This document shows, one piece after another, positions 1 through 7,251 of a DNA stretch of 7,251 nt. The notes under the pieces are model-generated. The model was given only the letters and a program-made list of their open reading frames with translations, did no database searches and had not been told where the DNA came from. Within the stretch, counting starts at the first letter, position 1. Every line of letters begins with the position of its first letter. The translations under genes were made by a program, and so were the position numbers. Source of the DNA: Comamonas sp. (GTDB taxonomy: Bacteria > Pseudomonadota > Gammaproteobacteria > Burkholderiales > Burkholderiaceae_C); the NCBI GenBank assembly GCA_019236485.1, contig JAFAIY010000652.1, positions 1 through 7,251 of the forward strand. The letters are read 5' to 3'.

Positions 1-484
<484 letters not shown>

Positions 485-593
485 GGTTTGCGACCACGGG
501 CCCGCGCACCTGGGTGCTGTTGGGGCTGTTGCGCACGGCGCAGACCCGGTGTTCGGGTCGCCATCAACCGCATGCGCATAATAGCCAGCCAAT

Positions 594-887
594 ATGAACC
601 CGACTCCCAATCCCGAGGCGACAAGGCCTCAAGCTCCCGCCAAAAGCCGACTGGTGCCGTGGCTGATCGGCCTGCCCGTGGGCATTTTTGCCATCCTGAT
701 GCTGATAGGCCGCCTGATGAACGACCCGCAGAGCGAGCAGCGCTGGGTAGACCGCGAGACCATCAAGATCTGCTGGAAGCAGACTGCCAAGCCCGAAGCC
801 GAGCGCCAGGCCCAAGAGTTCCGATCCCAGGCCGACTGCGAGCAGCTGGAATTCGCCTTCAAGCAGAAATATGACGAAAACCCCTGA
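594..887 (+). CDS. Small single-pass membrane protein with two cysteines, function unknown
   Basis: A 97-residue protein of unknown function. Residues 1-19 are polar and proline-rich with basic residues K17 and R19. Residues 20-42 form one strongly hydrophobic segment (VPWLIGLPVGIFAILMLIG core). Residues 43-97 are highly charged and probably helical. The tail carries C60 in an IKICWK context and C82 in an ADCEQLEF context and ends with a FKQKYDENP-like stretch. The layout resembles small proteobacterial hypothetical proteins that have a CW...C helical hairpin after a membrane anchor; that is recollection, not a search. If the N terminus is cytoplasmic, the tail is periplasmic and C60 and C82 could form a disulphide. 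The gene is divergent from alaS and ends 15 bp before the convergent DUF4259 stop. A CATAAT hexamer at 577-582 may be its -10 box, but it would leave almost no leader, and no Shine-Dalgarno sequence is visible. Confidence 0.75.
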   Translation: MNPTPNPEATRPQAPAKSRLVPWLIGLPVGIFAILMLIGRLMNDPQSEQRWVDRETIKICWKQTAKPEAERQAQEFRSQADCEQLEFAFKQKYDENP

Positions 888-902
888 CGCGCCAAACCGC
901 GC

Positions 903-1292
903 TCAGTCGTCTTCGCTTTCTCTTTCTTCCTGCGCCAGATGCGCCAGGGCCAGCATGCGGTCAAAGGTCGCGACCAGCGTGGCCCTGCGGCCCTGCTTGT
1001 AGTCTTCGGTGGGCTCGAGTTCGTCGATGCTGGAATCCCAGACCTCCAGGTAGATGCGCTTCCACTCGGCCAGCGTTTCGACGTCGGGCCACTGGGGCGG
1101 CATGCCTTTCTCGGCCATGGCGCACAGCAGCTCTATCCTGCAGGGCACGAGATCCGCATCGGGCTCGTCGGCCTCCAGGCATGCGGGCGACTCCATGGCC
1201 TCGGCAATTTCGTCCAGCAACTGGCCCGTGATGTCATCCAGCCAGTCCAGTGCCGTGTCGTTGTCGAAGTTACCGTGCGACCAAGTACCCAT
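903..1292 (-). CDS. DUF4259 family protein
   Basis: A 129-residue, strongly acidic, soluble protein with no signal peptide or membrane segment. The N terminus, MGTWSHGNFDNDTALDWLDD, matches the hallmark of DUF4259 proteins (MGxWGxGxFxNDxAxDxLxD). The family's biochemical role is not known to me. The middle holds a helical segment (about 20-35) and the block ELLCAMAEKGMPPQWP, and the C terminus ends in a run of acidic residues (QEERESEDD). The start at 1292 is supported by a consensus AAGGAGG six bases upstream, the best ribosome site in the window. It lies 84 bp downstream of smpB on the same strand, so it may be co-transcribed with smpB or have its own promoter in the gap. It converges on the 594-887 gene with only 15 bp between the stops and no obvious terminator. 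Confidence 0.88.
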   Translation of the reverse strand: MGTWSHGNFDNDTALDWLDDITGQLLDEIAEAMESPACLEADEPDADLVPCRIELLCAMAEKGMPPQWPDVETLAEWKRIYLEVWDSSIDELEPTEDYKQGRRATLVATFDRMLALAHLAQEERESEDD

Positions 1293-1298
1293 GGCGAG

Positions 1299-1305
1299 CC
1301 TCCTT
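1299..1305 (-). promoter_or_regulatory. Shine-Dalgarno site of the DUF4259 gene
   Basis: The minus strand reads AAGGAGG, six bases before the ATG at 1292. Most other genes in this window have weak or no recognisable sites, so this one fixes the start and suggests efficient translation. Confidence 0.85.
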
Positions 1306-1335
1306 GAAAATGCTGGCAGCCAACATAGCGGCCGC

Positions 1336-1355
1336 CCGTGTCAAAACCGTGTCAA
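1336..1355. repeat. Tandem 9-mer TTGACACGG, two copies one helical turn apart
   Basis: On the minus strand TTGACACGG occurs twice (1355-1347 and 1344-1336) with two bases between, so the copies repeat every 11 bp and face the same side of the helix. Each copy holds a perfect TTGACA -35 hexamer directed toward the DUF4259 gene. No acceptable -10 hexamer lies at 16-18 bp from either; a TATGTT at 1327-1322 is 11 and 22 bp away. It could be a -35 element used with an activator, a paired binding site for a regulator, or chance. Confidence 0.5.
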
Positions 1356-1376
1356 GAAGGCAGGGGCCGGCGCCCG

Positions 1377-1850
1377 CTAGCGGTGGCGGCTCTTCATGGC
1401 GCGCTCGACCTCGCGCTTGCCTTCCCTGTCCTTGATCACGTCGCGCTTGTCATGTTCGGCCTTGCCCTTGGCCAGCGCAATTTCGCATTTCACAAAGCCA
1501 TTCTTCCAGTGCAGGTTGATGGGCACCAGGGTATAGCCTTTTTGCTCCACCTTGCCGATCAGGCGACGGATCTCGTCCTTCTTCATCAGCAGCTTCTTGA
1601 TGCGCGCCGAATCCGGGTTCACATGCGTGGACGCGGTCTTGAGCGGGTTGATCTGGCAGCCCAGCAGATACAGCTCGCCATCCTTGATGATGACGTAGCC
1701 GTCGGTCAGCTGGACCTTGCCACTGCGCAAGGCCTTGACCTCCCAGCCGTGCAGCACCATGCCGGCCTCGTGACGCTCCTCAAAGAAATAGTTGAATGCA
1801 GCTTTTTTATTGTCGGCAATGCGCGACGAAGTTTCTGGTTTCTTGGCCAT
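1377..1850 (-). CDS. smpB: SsrA-binding protein SmpB
   Basis: SmpB binds tmRNA (SsrA) and carries it into the empty A site of stalled ribosomes, so that the nascent chain is tagged and the ribosome released (trans-translation). The 157-residue length is usual for the family. The beta-barrel core shows the family blocks [18 protein letters not shown] (about 14-31), [21 protein letters not shown] (about 33-53) and INPLKTAST. The basic C-terminal tail, rich in K and R and ending [17 protein letters not shown], is the segment that folds in the mRNA channel in place of a codon. Start at 1850 gives MAKKPETS, typical of SmpB; no strong Shine-Dalgarno sequence precedes it. The tmRNA gene is not in this window. 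The gene is divergent from ratA across about 160 bp, a common betaproteobacterial arrangement, and is followed on its strand by the DUF4259 gene. Confidence 0.98.
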   Translation of the reverse strand: MAKKPETSSRIADNKKAAFNYFFEERHEAGMVLHGWEVKALRSGKVQLTDGYVIIKDGELYLLGCQINPLKTASTHVNPDSARIKKLLMKKDEIRRLIGKVEQKGYTLVPINLHWKNGFVKCEIALAKGKAEHDKRDVIKDREGKREVERAMKSRHR

Positions 1851-1892
1851 GGAGTATTAGTTGCAGCGCAGACCGGAGTTGAAAGCTCTCCC

Positions 1893-1898
1893 TACAAT
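1893..1898 (+). promoter_or_regulatory. Possible -10 box (TACAAT) for ratA-rnfH
   Basis: TACAAT matches five of six -10 consensus positions and lies in the smpB/ratA divergent gap. The DNA 17 bp upstream (AGACCG) is a poor -35. Transcription would start near 1905 and give a leader of about 105 nt with two small hairpins. The opposite strand of the same stretch reads TATTGT, which could equally serve smpB. Support is only the motif and its position. Confidence 0.35.
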
Positions 1899-1912
1899 AC
1901 TGGATTGCCGTC

Positions 1913-1978
1913 TCGCCTCTGAGTGGCGATTTTAGTTTCGCATGACGGACATGGGTAGATTGCCTATCGCCAATACCC
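1913..1978 (+). other. Two small hairpins in the ratA leader
   Basis: TCGCC at 1913-1917 can pair with GGCGA at 1925-1929 (7-base loop) and is followed by TTTTAGTTT, a weak terminator-like shape. Downstream, GGGTA at 1953-1957 pairs with TACCC at 1974-1978, and TTG at 1960-1962 pairs with CAA at 1971-1973, with a two-base GA bulge. They may be leader structure or chance; the first stem has only five pairs. Confidence 0.3.
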
Positions 1979-2009
1979 TGTACTTGCGCCATGCTGATTG
2001 CTCTTTTTC

Positions 2010-2462
2010 ATGAAAAACGTCAATAAGTCCGTCCTGATCTGGTACAGCCCCGAAGAAATGTTTGCCCTGGTGACGGACGTGGCCCACTATGCCGACTTTC
2101 TGCCCTGGTGCAATCACGCCAAGGTGCTGGAGCAGGACGACAGCGGCATGACCGCCGAGGTGGGCATGGCCTTCGGCGGCCTGCACAAATCCTTTGTGAC
2201 GCGCAACACCCATATCGCCATGGACGACGGCGGCCAGCAGGTCAGCATGCGCCTGGTCAAAGGCCCGTTCTCCCGCCTCGAGGGCAACTGGCGCTTTCAC
2301 CCCGTGGGGGACGGCAAGCAGCGCGCCTGCAAGGTGGAGCTGCAGCTCGACTACGGTTTCGAGAGCAGCGCGGTGGCCGCCATCATAGGCCCGGTCTTCG
2401 ACCGCATCGCGGGCTCGATGGTCGATGCTTTTATCAAACGCGCCGAGCAGGTCTATGGCTGA
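2010..2462 (+). CDS. ratA: RatA family START/coenzyme Q-binding protein
   Basis: A 150-residue protein of the RatA/Coq10 family, a START-like (SRPBCC) helix-grip fold with a hydrophobic cavity. Family members have been linked to ubiquinone binding and respiration (Coq10) and, in E. coli, to inhibiting association of 50S and 30S subunits (RatA). Which applies here cannot be read from sequence. Family blocks are clear: NKSVLIWYSPEEMFALVTDV (about 5-24), FLPWCNHAKVLE, FVTRNTHIAMD, MRLVKGPFSRLEGNWRF, ACKVELQLDYGFESS and the C-terminal helix FDRIAGSMVDAFIKRAEQVYG. I chose the ATG at 2010 because it gives the usual KSVLxxYS spacing; an in-frame TTG at 1998 would add four residues, and neither has a good Shine-Dalgarno sequence. 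The stop overlaps the rnfH start by 8 bp, so translation is probably coupled. Confidence 0.95.
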   Translation: MKNVNKSVLIWYSPEEMFALVTDVAHYADFLPWCNHAKVLEQDDSGMTAEVGMAFGGLHKSFVTRNTHIAMDDGGQQVSMRLVKGPFSRLEGNWRFHPVGDGKQRACKVELQLDYGFESSAVAAIIGPVFDRIAGSMVDAFIKRAEQVYG

Positions 2463-2802
2463 GCTGCTGCAGATCAGCGTCTGCGCCTCGCCCAGGGCCG
2501 GCGTGGTGCACGAAGCCTGCCTGCAACTGCCTTCGGGCAGCACCGTGCAGCAGGCACTGGCGGCAGCCGCGCAGCTGCCGCAGCTGGAACTGGAGCTGCC
2601 CCGGATCTCCGCGGCCATGGTCGGTATCTGGGGCAAGACGGCGCGCCCCGAGCAGCTGCTGGGCGACGGCGACCGCCTCGAAATCTACCGCCCGCTGACC
2701 GTGGACCCCAAGGTCGCGCGGCGCGAGCGCTTTGCGCGCCAGGGCGCCAGAAGCACCGGGCTGTTCAAGCGCCAGCGGCCTGGAGCCAAGGCCGGATATT
2801 GA
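2455..2802 (+). CDS. rnfH: RnfH/RatB family ubiquitin-like fold protein (UPF0125)
   Basis: A 115-residue member of the RnfH (UPF0125, RatB) family, small beta-grasp proteins of uncertain function that are commonly encoded directly after ratA. The family name comes from an association with rnf electron-transport clusters in some bacteria; no rnf gene is present here. Diagnostic features are the LPSGSTVQQALAAA stretch (25-38), VGIWGKTARPEQLLGDGDR (56-74) and the motif LEIYRPLTVDPKVARRER (75-92), followed by a basic, Gly/Ala-rich tail. The ATG at 2455 lies inside the last codons of ratA in another frame, giving an 8-bp overlap. An in-frame upstream ATG at 2425 would extend the protein into ratA by ten residues and does not look like the family N terminus. 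The operon ends at the hairpin beginning at 2815. Confidence 0.93.
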   Translation: MAELLQISVCASPRAGVVHEACLQLPSGSTVQQALAAAAQLPQLELELPRISAAMVGIWGKTARPEQLLGDGDRLEIYRPLTVDPKVARRERFARQGARSTGLFKRQRPGAKAGY

Positions 2803-2814
2803 AGGCCCGCTCAT

Positions 2815-2843
2815 AAAAAAGCACCCGTCCAGGGTGCTTTTTT
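2815..2843. terminator. Bidirectional Rho-independent terminator
   Basis: A perfect 12-bp inverted repeat, AAAAAAGCACCC and GGGTGCTTTTTT, flanks a GTCCA loop. The A and T tracts make it a GC stem followed by a U-run in both directions. It lies 12 bp after the rnfH stop and 19 bp after the stop of the facing DUF4124 gene, so it can end both converging transcripts. Confidence 0.95.
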
Positions 2844-2862
2844 CTTGGGTCCGGGAACCGCT

Positions 2863-4957
<2,095 letters not shown>

Positions 4958-4970
4958 GCCTTTGTGATAC

Positions 4971-5032
4971 GACCAGATTGCGTATTCTGGTCTGAATGCT
5001 AAAATCTGGTCTGATTCAAGCATCGGACCAGA
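4971..5032. repeat. Four GACCAGA heptamers in two inverted pairs (putative operator)
   Basis: GACCAGA occurs at 4971-4977 (+), 4992-4986 (-), 5011-5005 (-) and 5032-5026 (+). The first and second copies form a 7-bp inverted repeat around TTGCGTAT. The third and fourth form an 11-bp perfect repeat (AAAATCTGGTC with GACCAGATTTT) that extends to 14 bp with one G-T pair. Copies two and three are also a direct repeat, TCTGGTCTGA, 19 bp apart. The copies surround the -35 and abut the -10 of the predicted toxin-antitoxin promoter, as expected for an autorepression operator bound by the antitoxin or antitoxin-toxin complex. The binding role is inferred from family behaviour. Confidence 0.8.
4978..5005 (+). 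promoter_or_regulatory. Extended -10 promoter of the toxin-antitoxin operon
   Basis: TGCTAAAAT at 4997-5005 is an extended -10 (TG, one base, then TAAAAT with five of six matches). TTGCGT at 4978-4983 gives a half-matching -35 at a 16-bp spacing. The start site would be near 5011-5012, inside the third heptamer copy, leaving a leader of about 47 nt before the antitoxin ATG. The bases between -35 and -10 contain a heptamer copy, so a bound repressor would exclude RNA polymerase. Confidence 0.6.
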
Positions 5033-5040
5033 TTTTTTTC
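5001..5040 (+). terminator. Hairpin and T-run after guaB, probable terminator
   Basis: AAAATCTGGTCTGA at 5001-5014 pairs with TCGGACCAGATTTT at 5023-5036 (14 pairs, one G-U) around loop TTCAAGCA. The T-run 5033-5039 follows, with TTTTT again at 5041-5045. A guaB transcript could end here. The stem is less GC-rich than the 2815 terminator, and the same bases double as operator and promoter DNA, so termination may be partial. Confidence 0.65.
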
Positions 5041-5058
5041 TTTTTGCGCAGCACCGCC

Positions 5059-5319
5059 ATGCAATCTGTGGGCATCTACGAAGCCAAGACCCGTTTCTCC
5101 GCCTTGATCGAACTTGTCGAACAGGGAGAGGAAGTGCGCATCACGCGCCACGGCAAGGAGGTGGTGCGCATGCTGCCCGTGCGTCGCCGCCCGGTCATCA
5201 CCGATGAGCAGATTACGCGGGAGCTGGAGCAGATTTCGGCTCTGCAAGCTACGGTAAAAGCGCCGGCAGCTACGGACTGCGTAGAAAATCTGCGCCGGAC
5301 CGGCAGGAGCAAAGCATGA
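5059..5319 (+). CDS. Phd/YefM-like type II antitoxin
   Basis: An 86-residue protein of the Phd/YefM antitoxin fold. Residues 1-45 (MQSVGIYEAKTRFSALIEL, then VEQGEEVRITRHGKEVVRMLPV) match the family: a beta strand, the EAK-x-x-x-S-x-L-I helix, a turn around EQGEEV, and the ITRHGKEV strand pair that forms the DNA-binding N-terminal dimer. Residues 46-86 are charged, helical and probably disordered until they wrap the toxin. In this family the antitoxin neutralises the toxin protein and, alone or with it, represses the operon. The ATG at 5059 is preferred: a longer in-frame start at 4996 would code through the promoter and operator and add 21 residues unlike the family. No good Shine-Dalgarno sequence precedes 5059. 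The stop overlaps the toxin start as ATGA. By its partner it could be named vapB, but the fold is Phd-like. Confidence 0.9.
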   Translation: MQSVGIYEAKTRFSALIELVEQGEEVRITRHGKEVVRMLPVRRRPVITDEQITRELEQISALQATVKAPAATDCVENLRRTGRSKA

Positions 5320-5762
5320 CGGCGAGCTTTTCCGCCTTTGTGCTGGATGCCTCGGTCACCGCGGCCTGGCTGCTGCCCGACCAGGCCAGCCAACACACGC
5401 AGCGCCTCTATACCCGCATCCGCCGCGACGAGATCGATCCGCAGGCGCCCAATCTCTGGCAGTGGGAATGCGGCAATCTGATTGCCTCGGGCGTGAACAG
5501 CGGCCGCATCCCGCACACCAGCGTCGAAGGCCTGTGGGGCGTGCTGGAAGCCATTCGCCATCGCGTGGAACTGCATGAGCTGGCCCCGGCGCAGCACAAG
5601 GCAGTGCTGGATGTGGCGCTGGACACCGGCCTGCCTGTTTACGACGCTGCCTATCTATGGCTGGCGCAGTCGCTGCGCCTGCCGCTGGCGACTTTTGACG
5701 AAGTTCAGCGGGCTGCCGCCAGCAAGCGCGGCATTGCGCTGCTGGGCCCCGAAGATTTCTAA
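5316..5762 (+). CDS. vapC: VapC-like PIN-domain toxin
   Basis: A 148-residue PIN-domain protein, probably a Mg2+-dependent ribonuclease toxin; known VapC toxins cut tRNA or rRNA. The acidic residues that bind the metal are all present at the expected spacing: D11 ([13 protein letters not shown]), E51 ([10 protein letters not shown]), D110 ([12 protein letters not shown]) and D128 ([11 protein letters not shown]). T126 is the TxD-type threonine of the last motif. The protein therefore looks intact and potentially active. Its target is not readable from sequence. It starts inside the antitoxin stop (ATGA, 4-bp overlap), the usual translationally coupled order with antitoxin first. It ends 32 bp before guaA with no terminator between, so its transcript probably continues into guaA. 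Confidence 0.93.
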   Translation: MTASFSAFVLDASVTAAWLLPDQASQHTQRLYTRIRRDEIDPQAPNLWQWECGNLIASGVNSGRIPHTSVEGLWGVLEAIRHRVELHELAPAQHKAVLDVALDTGLPVYDAAYLWLAQSLRLPLATFDEVQRAAASKRGIALLGPEDF

Positions 5763-5794
5763 CCCTTTTTGTCACCCTCTTGCCCTTGATCACC

Positions 5795-7251
5795 ATGCAA
5801 CACGACAAGATCCTCATTCTCGACTTTGGCTCCCAGGTCACCCAGCTGATCGCACGCCGCGTGCGCGAGGCCCATGTTTATTGCGAAGTCCACCCCTGCG
5901 ACGTAAGCAGCGACTGGGTGCGCGAATTTGCGGCCGACGGCAAGCTCAAGGGCATCATTCTTTCGGGCAGCCATGCCAGCGTCTACGAAGTGGACGACCG
6001 TGCTCCCGACGCCGTGTTCGAGCTGGGCCTGCCCGTGCTGGGCATCTGCTACGGCATGCAGACCATGGCCACCCAGCTGGGCGGCAAGGTCGAAGGCAGC
6101 AACAGCCGTGAATTTGGCTACGCCGAAGTCCGCGCCCATGGCCATACCGAGCTGCTCAAGGGCATCGAGGACTTCGTCACGCCCGAAGGCCACGGCATGC
6201 TCAAGGTCTGGATGAGCCACGGCGACAAGGTCACCGAGCTGCCTCCGGGCTTCAAGGTCATGGCATCCACTCCGTCCTGCCCCATCGCCGGCATGGCCGA
6301 CGAGGCGCGCCGCTATTACGCCGTGCAGTTCCACCCCGAAGTCACGCACACCGTGCAGGGCCAGGCGCTGCTCAACCGCTTTGTGCTCGACATCTGCGGC
6401 ACCCAGGCCGACTGGATCATGGGCGACTACATCGAAGAAGCCGTGGCCAAGATTCGCGAGCAGGTCGGTGACGAAGAGGTGATTCTCGGCCTGTCCGGCG
6501 GCGTGGACTCCTCGGTCGCTGCAGCCCTGATCCACCGCGCCATCGGCGACCAGCTGACCTGCGTGTTCGTGGACCACGGCCTGCTGCGCCTGAATGAAGG
6601 CGATATGGTCATGGAGATGTTCGAAGGCAAGCTGCACGCCAAGGTCATTCGCGTAGATGCCAGCGAGCTGTTCCTGGGCAAGCTGGCCGGCGTGTCCGAG
6701 CCCGAGCAAAAGCGCAAGATCATTGGCGGTCTGTTTGTCGACGTATTCAAGGCCGAAGCCGCCAAGCTCAAGGCCGGCGACGGCGGCCACAAGGGCGCTA
6801 CTTTCCTGGCCCAGGGCACCATCTACCCCGACGTGATCGAATCGGGCGGTGCCAAGAGCAAGAAGGCCGTCACCATCAAGAGCCACCACAACGTGGGCGG
6901 CCTGCCCGAGCAACTGGGCCTGAAGCTGCTTGAGCCGCTGCGCGACCTGTTCAAGGACGAAGTGCGCGAACTGGGCGTGGCCCTGGGCCTGCCCCGCGGC
7001 ATGGTCTACCGCCACCCCTTCCCCGGCCCCGGCCTGGGTGTGCGCATTCTGGGTGAAGTGAAGAAGGAGTATGCGGATCTGCTGCGCCGCGCCGATGCCA
7101 TCTTCATCGAAGAGCTGAACAACTGGATCGACGAAGCCAGCGGCAAGAGCTGGTACGACCTGACCAGCCAGGCTTTCACGGTCTTCCTGCCCGTCAAGAG
7201 CGTGGGCGTGATGGGCGACGGCCGCACCTATGACTATGTCGTGGCCCTGCG
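5795..7251 (+). CDS. guaA: GMP synthase (glutamine-hydrolysing), C-terminal end cut by window edge
   Basis: Cytoplasmic enzyme that converts XMP to GMP with ATP and ammonia from glutamine, the step after GuaB. About 485 of the usual 525-540 residues are visible. The class I glutamine amidotransferase domain comes first ([22 protein letters not shown]), with nucleophile C85 in GICYGMQ and partners H180 and E182 in QFHPEV. The betaproteobacterial variant SGSHASVYE replaces SGGPESVYE. The ATP-pyrophosphatase domain follows, with P-loop SGGVDSS at 234-240 and later [10 protein letters not shown] and [15 protein letters not shown]. The dimerisation domain is cut at the edge. The ATG at 5795 fits the family N terminus. 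No Shine-Dalgarno sequence and no promoter are visible in the 32 bp after the toxin stop, so expression probably depends on upstream transcription and on translation near the toxin stop. Confidence 0.98.
   Translation, partial: MQHDKILILDFGSQVTQLIARRVREAHVYCEVHPCDVSSDWVREFAADGKLKGIILSGSHASVYEVDDRAPDAVFELGLPVLGICYGMQTMATQLGGKVEGSNSREFGYAEVRAHGHTELLKGIEDFVTPEGHGMLKVWMSHGDKVTELPPGFKVMASTPSCPIAGMADEARRYYAVQFHPEVTHTVQGQALLNRFVLDICGTQADWIMGDYIEEAVAKIREQVGDEEVILGLSGGVDSSVAAALIHRAIGDQLTCVFVDHGLLRLNEGDMVMEMFEGKLHAKVIRVDASELFLGKLAGVSEPEQKRKIIGGLFVDVFKAEAAKLKAGDGGHKGATFLAQGTIYPDVIESGGAKSKKAVTIKSHHNVGGLPEQLGLKLLEPLRDLFKDEVRELGVALGLPRGMVYRHPFPGPGLGVRILGEVKKEYADLLRRADAIFIEELNNWIDEASGKSWYDLTSQAFTVFLPVKSVGVMGDGRTYDYVVAL

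Noticed and set aside
1367..1392. GC-rich palindromic stretch around the smpB stop as a terminator
   Set aside because: The CCGCTAGCGG core has no room for a loop and no T-run follows in the smpB direction.
1338..1922. A 194-codon plus-strand frame over smpB
   Set aside because: It is antisense to smpB, which matches its family over its full length; no start signal or domain supports the plus frame.
1991..2026. An 11-codon upstream frame overlapping the ratA start
   Set aside because: No ribosome site and no recognisable leader-peptide features; kept only as a remark in the ratA leader finding.
4971..5032. Repeats considered as a CRISPR array or mobile-element ends
   Set aside because: The copies are 7-10 bp in mixed orientation at irregular spacing with no spacers, and no transposase or target-site duplication is visible; operator sites explain them better.
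4996..5058. Longer N terminus for the antitoxin from ATG 4996
   Set aside because: It would translate through the -10 box, hairpin and T-run, add residues unlike Phd/YefM proteins, and lie upstream of the predicted transcript start.
5769..5797. TTGTCA at 5769-5774 as a -35 for guaA
   Set aside because: The position 17 bp downstream is ACCATG, overlapping the start codon; no -10 fits.
5759..7015. A 418-codon open frame on the minus strand
   Set aside because: It is the antisense shadow of guaA, with the same compositional bias and no family resemblance.

Overview
The window is a high-GC bacterial chromosomal segment made mostly of conserved housekeeping genes. The order smpB (divergent), ratA, rnfH, a DUF4124 gene, guaB and guaA, together with AlaRS, IMPDH and GMP synthetase sequences of betaproteobacterial type, points to Burkholderiales. 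The family Comamonadaceae is likely, with a Comamonas- or Delftia-like organism as the best guess. The taxon is inferred from protein resemblance and gene order, not from any search.

Left part (1-1850): the first 127 codons of alaS lie on the minus strand and run off the left edge. A divergent small two-cysteine membrane protein (594-887) follows. Then come two minus-strand genes, a DUF4259 protein (903-1292) and smpB (1377-1850), separated by an 84-bp gap that carries a tandem 9-mer repeat.

Middle part (1851-3481): about 160 bp separate the divergent smpB and ratA. ratA and rnfH overlap by 8 bp and form a two-gene operon that ends at a very clear bidirectional terminator. The facing minus-strand gene encodes an exported DUF4124 protein. 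A 97-bp divergent gap then leads into guaB.

Right part (3482-7251): guaB (IMP to XMP) and guaA (XMP to GMP) are the two dedicated steps of guanine nucleotide synthesis and are often adjacent. Here they are separated by a complete type II toxin-antitoxin cassette, a Phd/YefM-like antitoxin and a VapC-like PIN-domain toxin joined by an ATGA overlap. The 101 bp between guaB and the antitoxin are the most unusual DNA in the window. Four copies of a GACCAGA heptamer in two inverted pairs overlap both an extended -10 promoter and a hairpin plus T-run that looks like the guaB terminator. guaA follows the toxin stop by 32 bp with no promoter or Shine-Dalgarno sequence that I can see, so its transcription may depend on the toxin-antitoxin promoter or on read-through. 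guaA is cut by the right edge after about 485 codons.

I do not see a wholly new multi-gene system. The intercalated toxin-antitoxin cassette and its compact control region are the best candidates for follow-up. No tRNA, rRNA, CRISPR array, insertion sequence or replication origin was seen.
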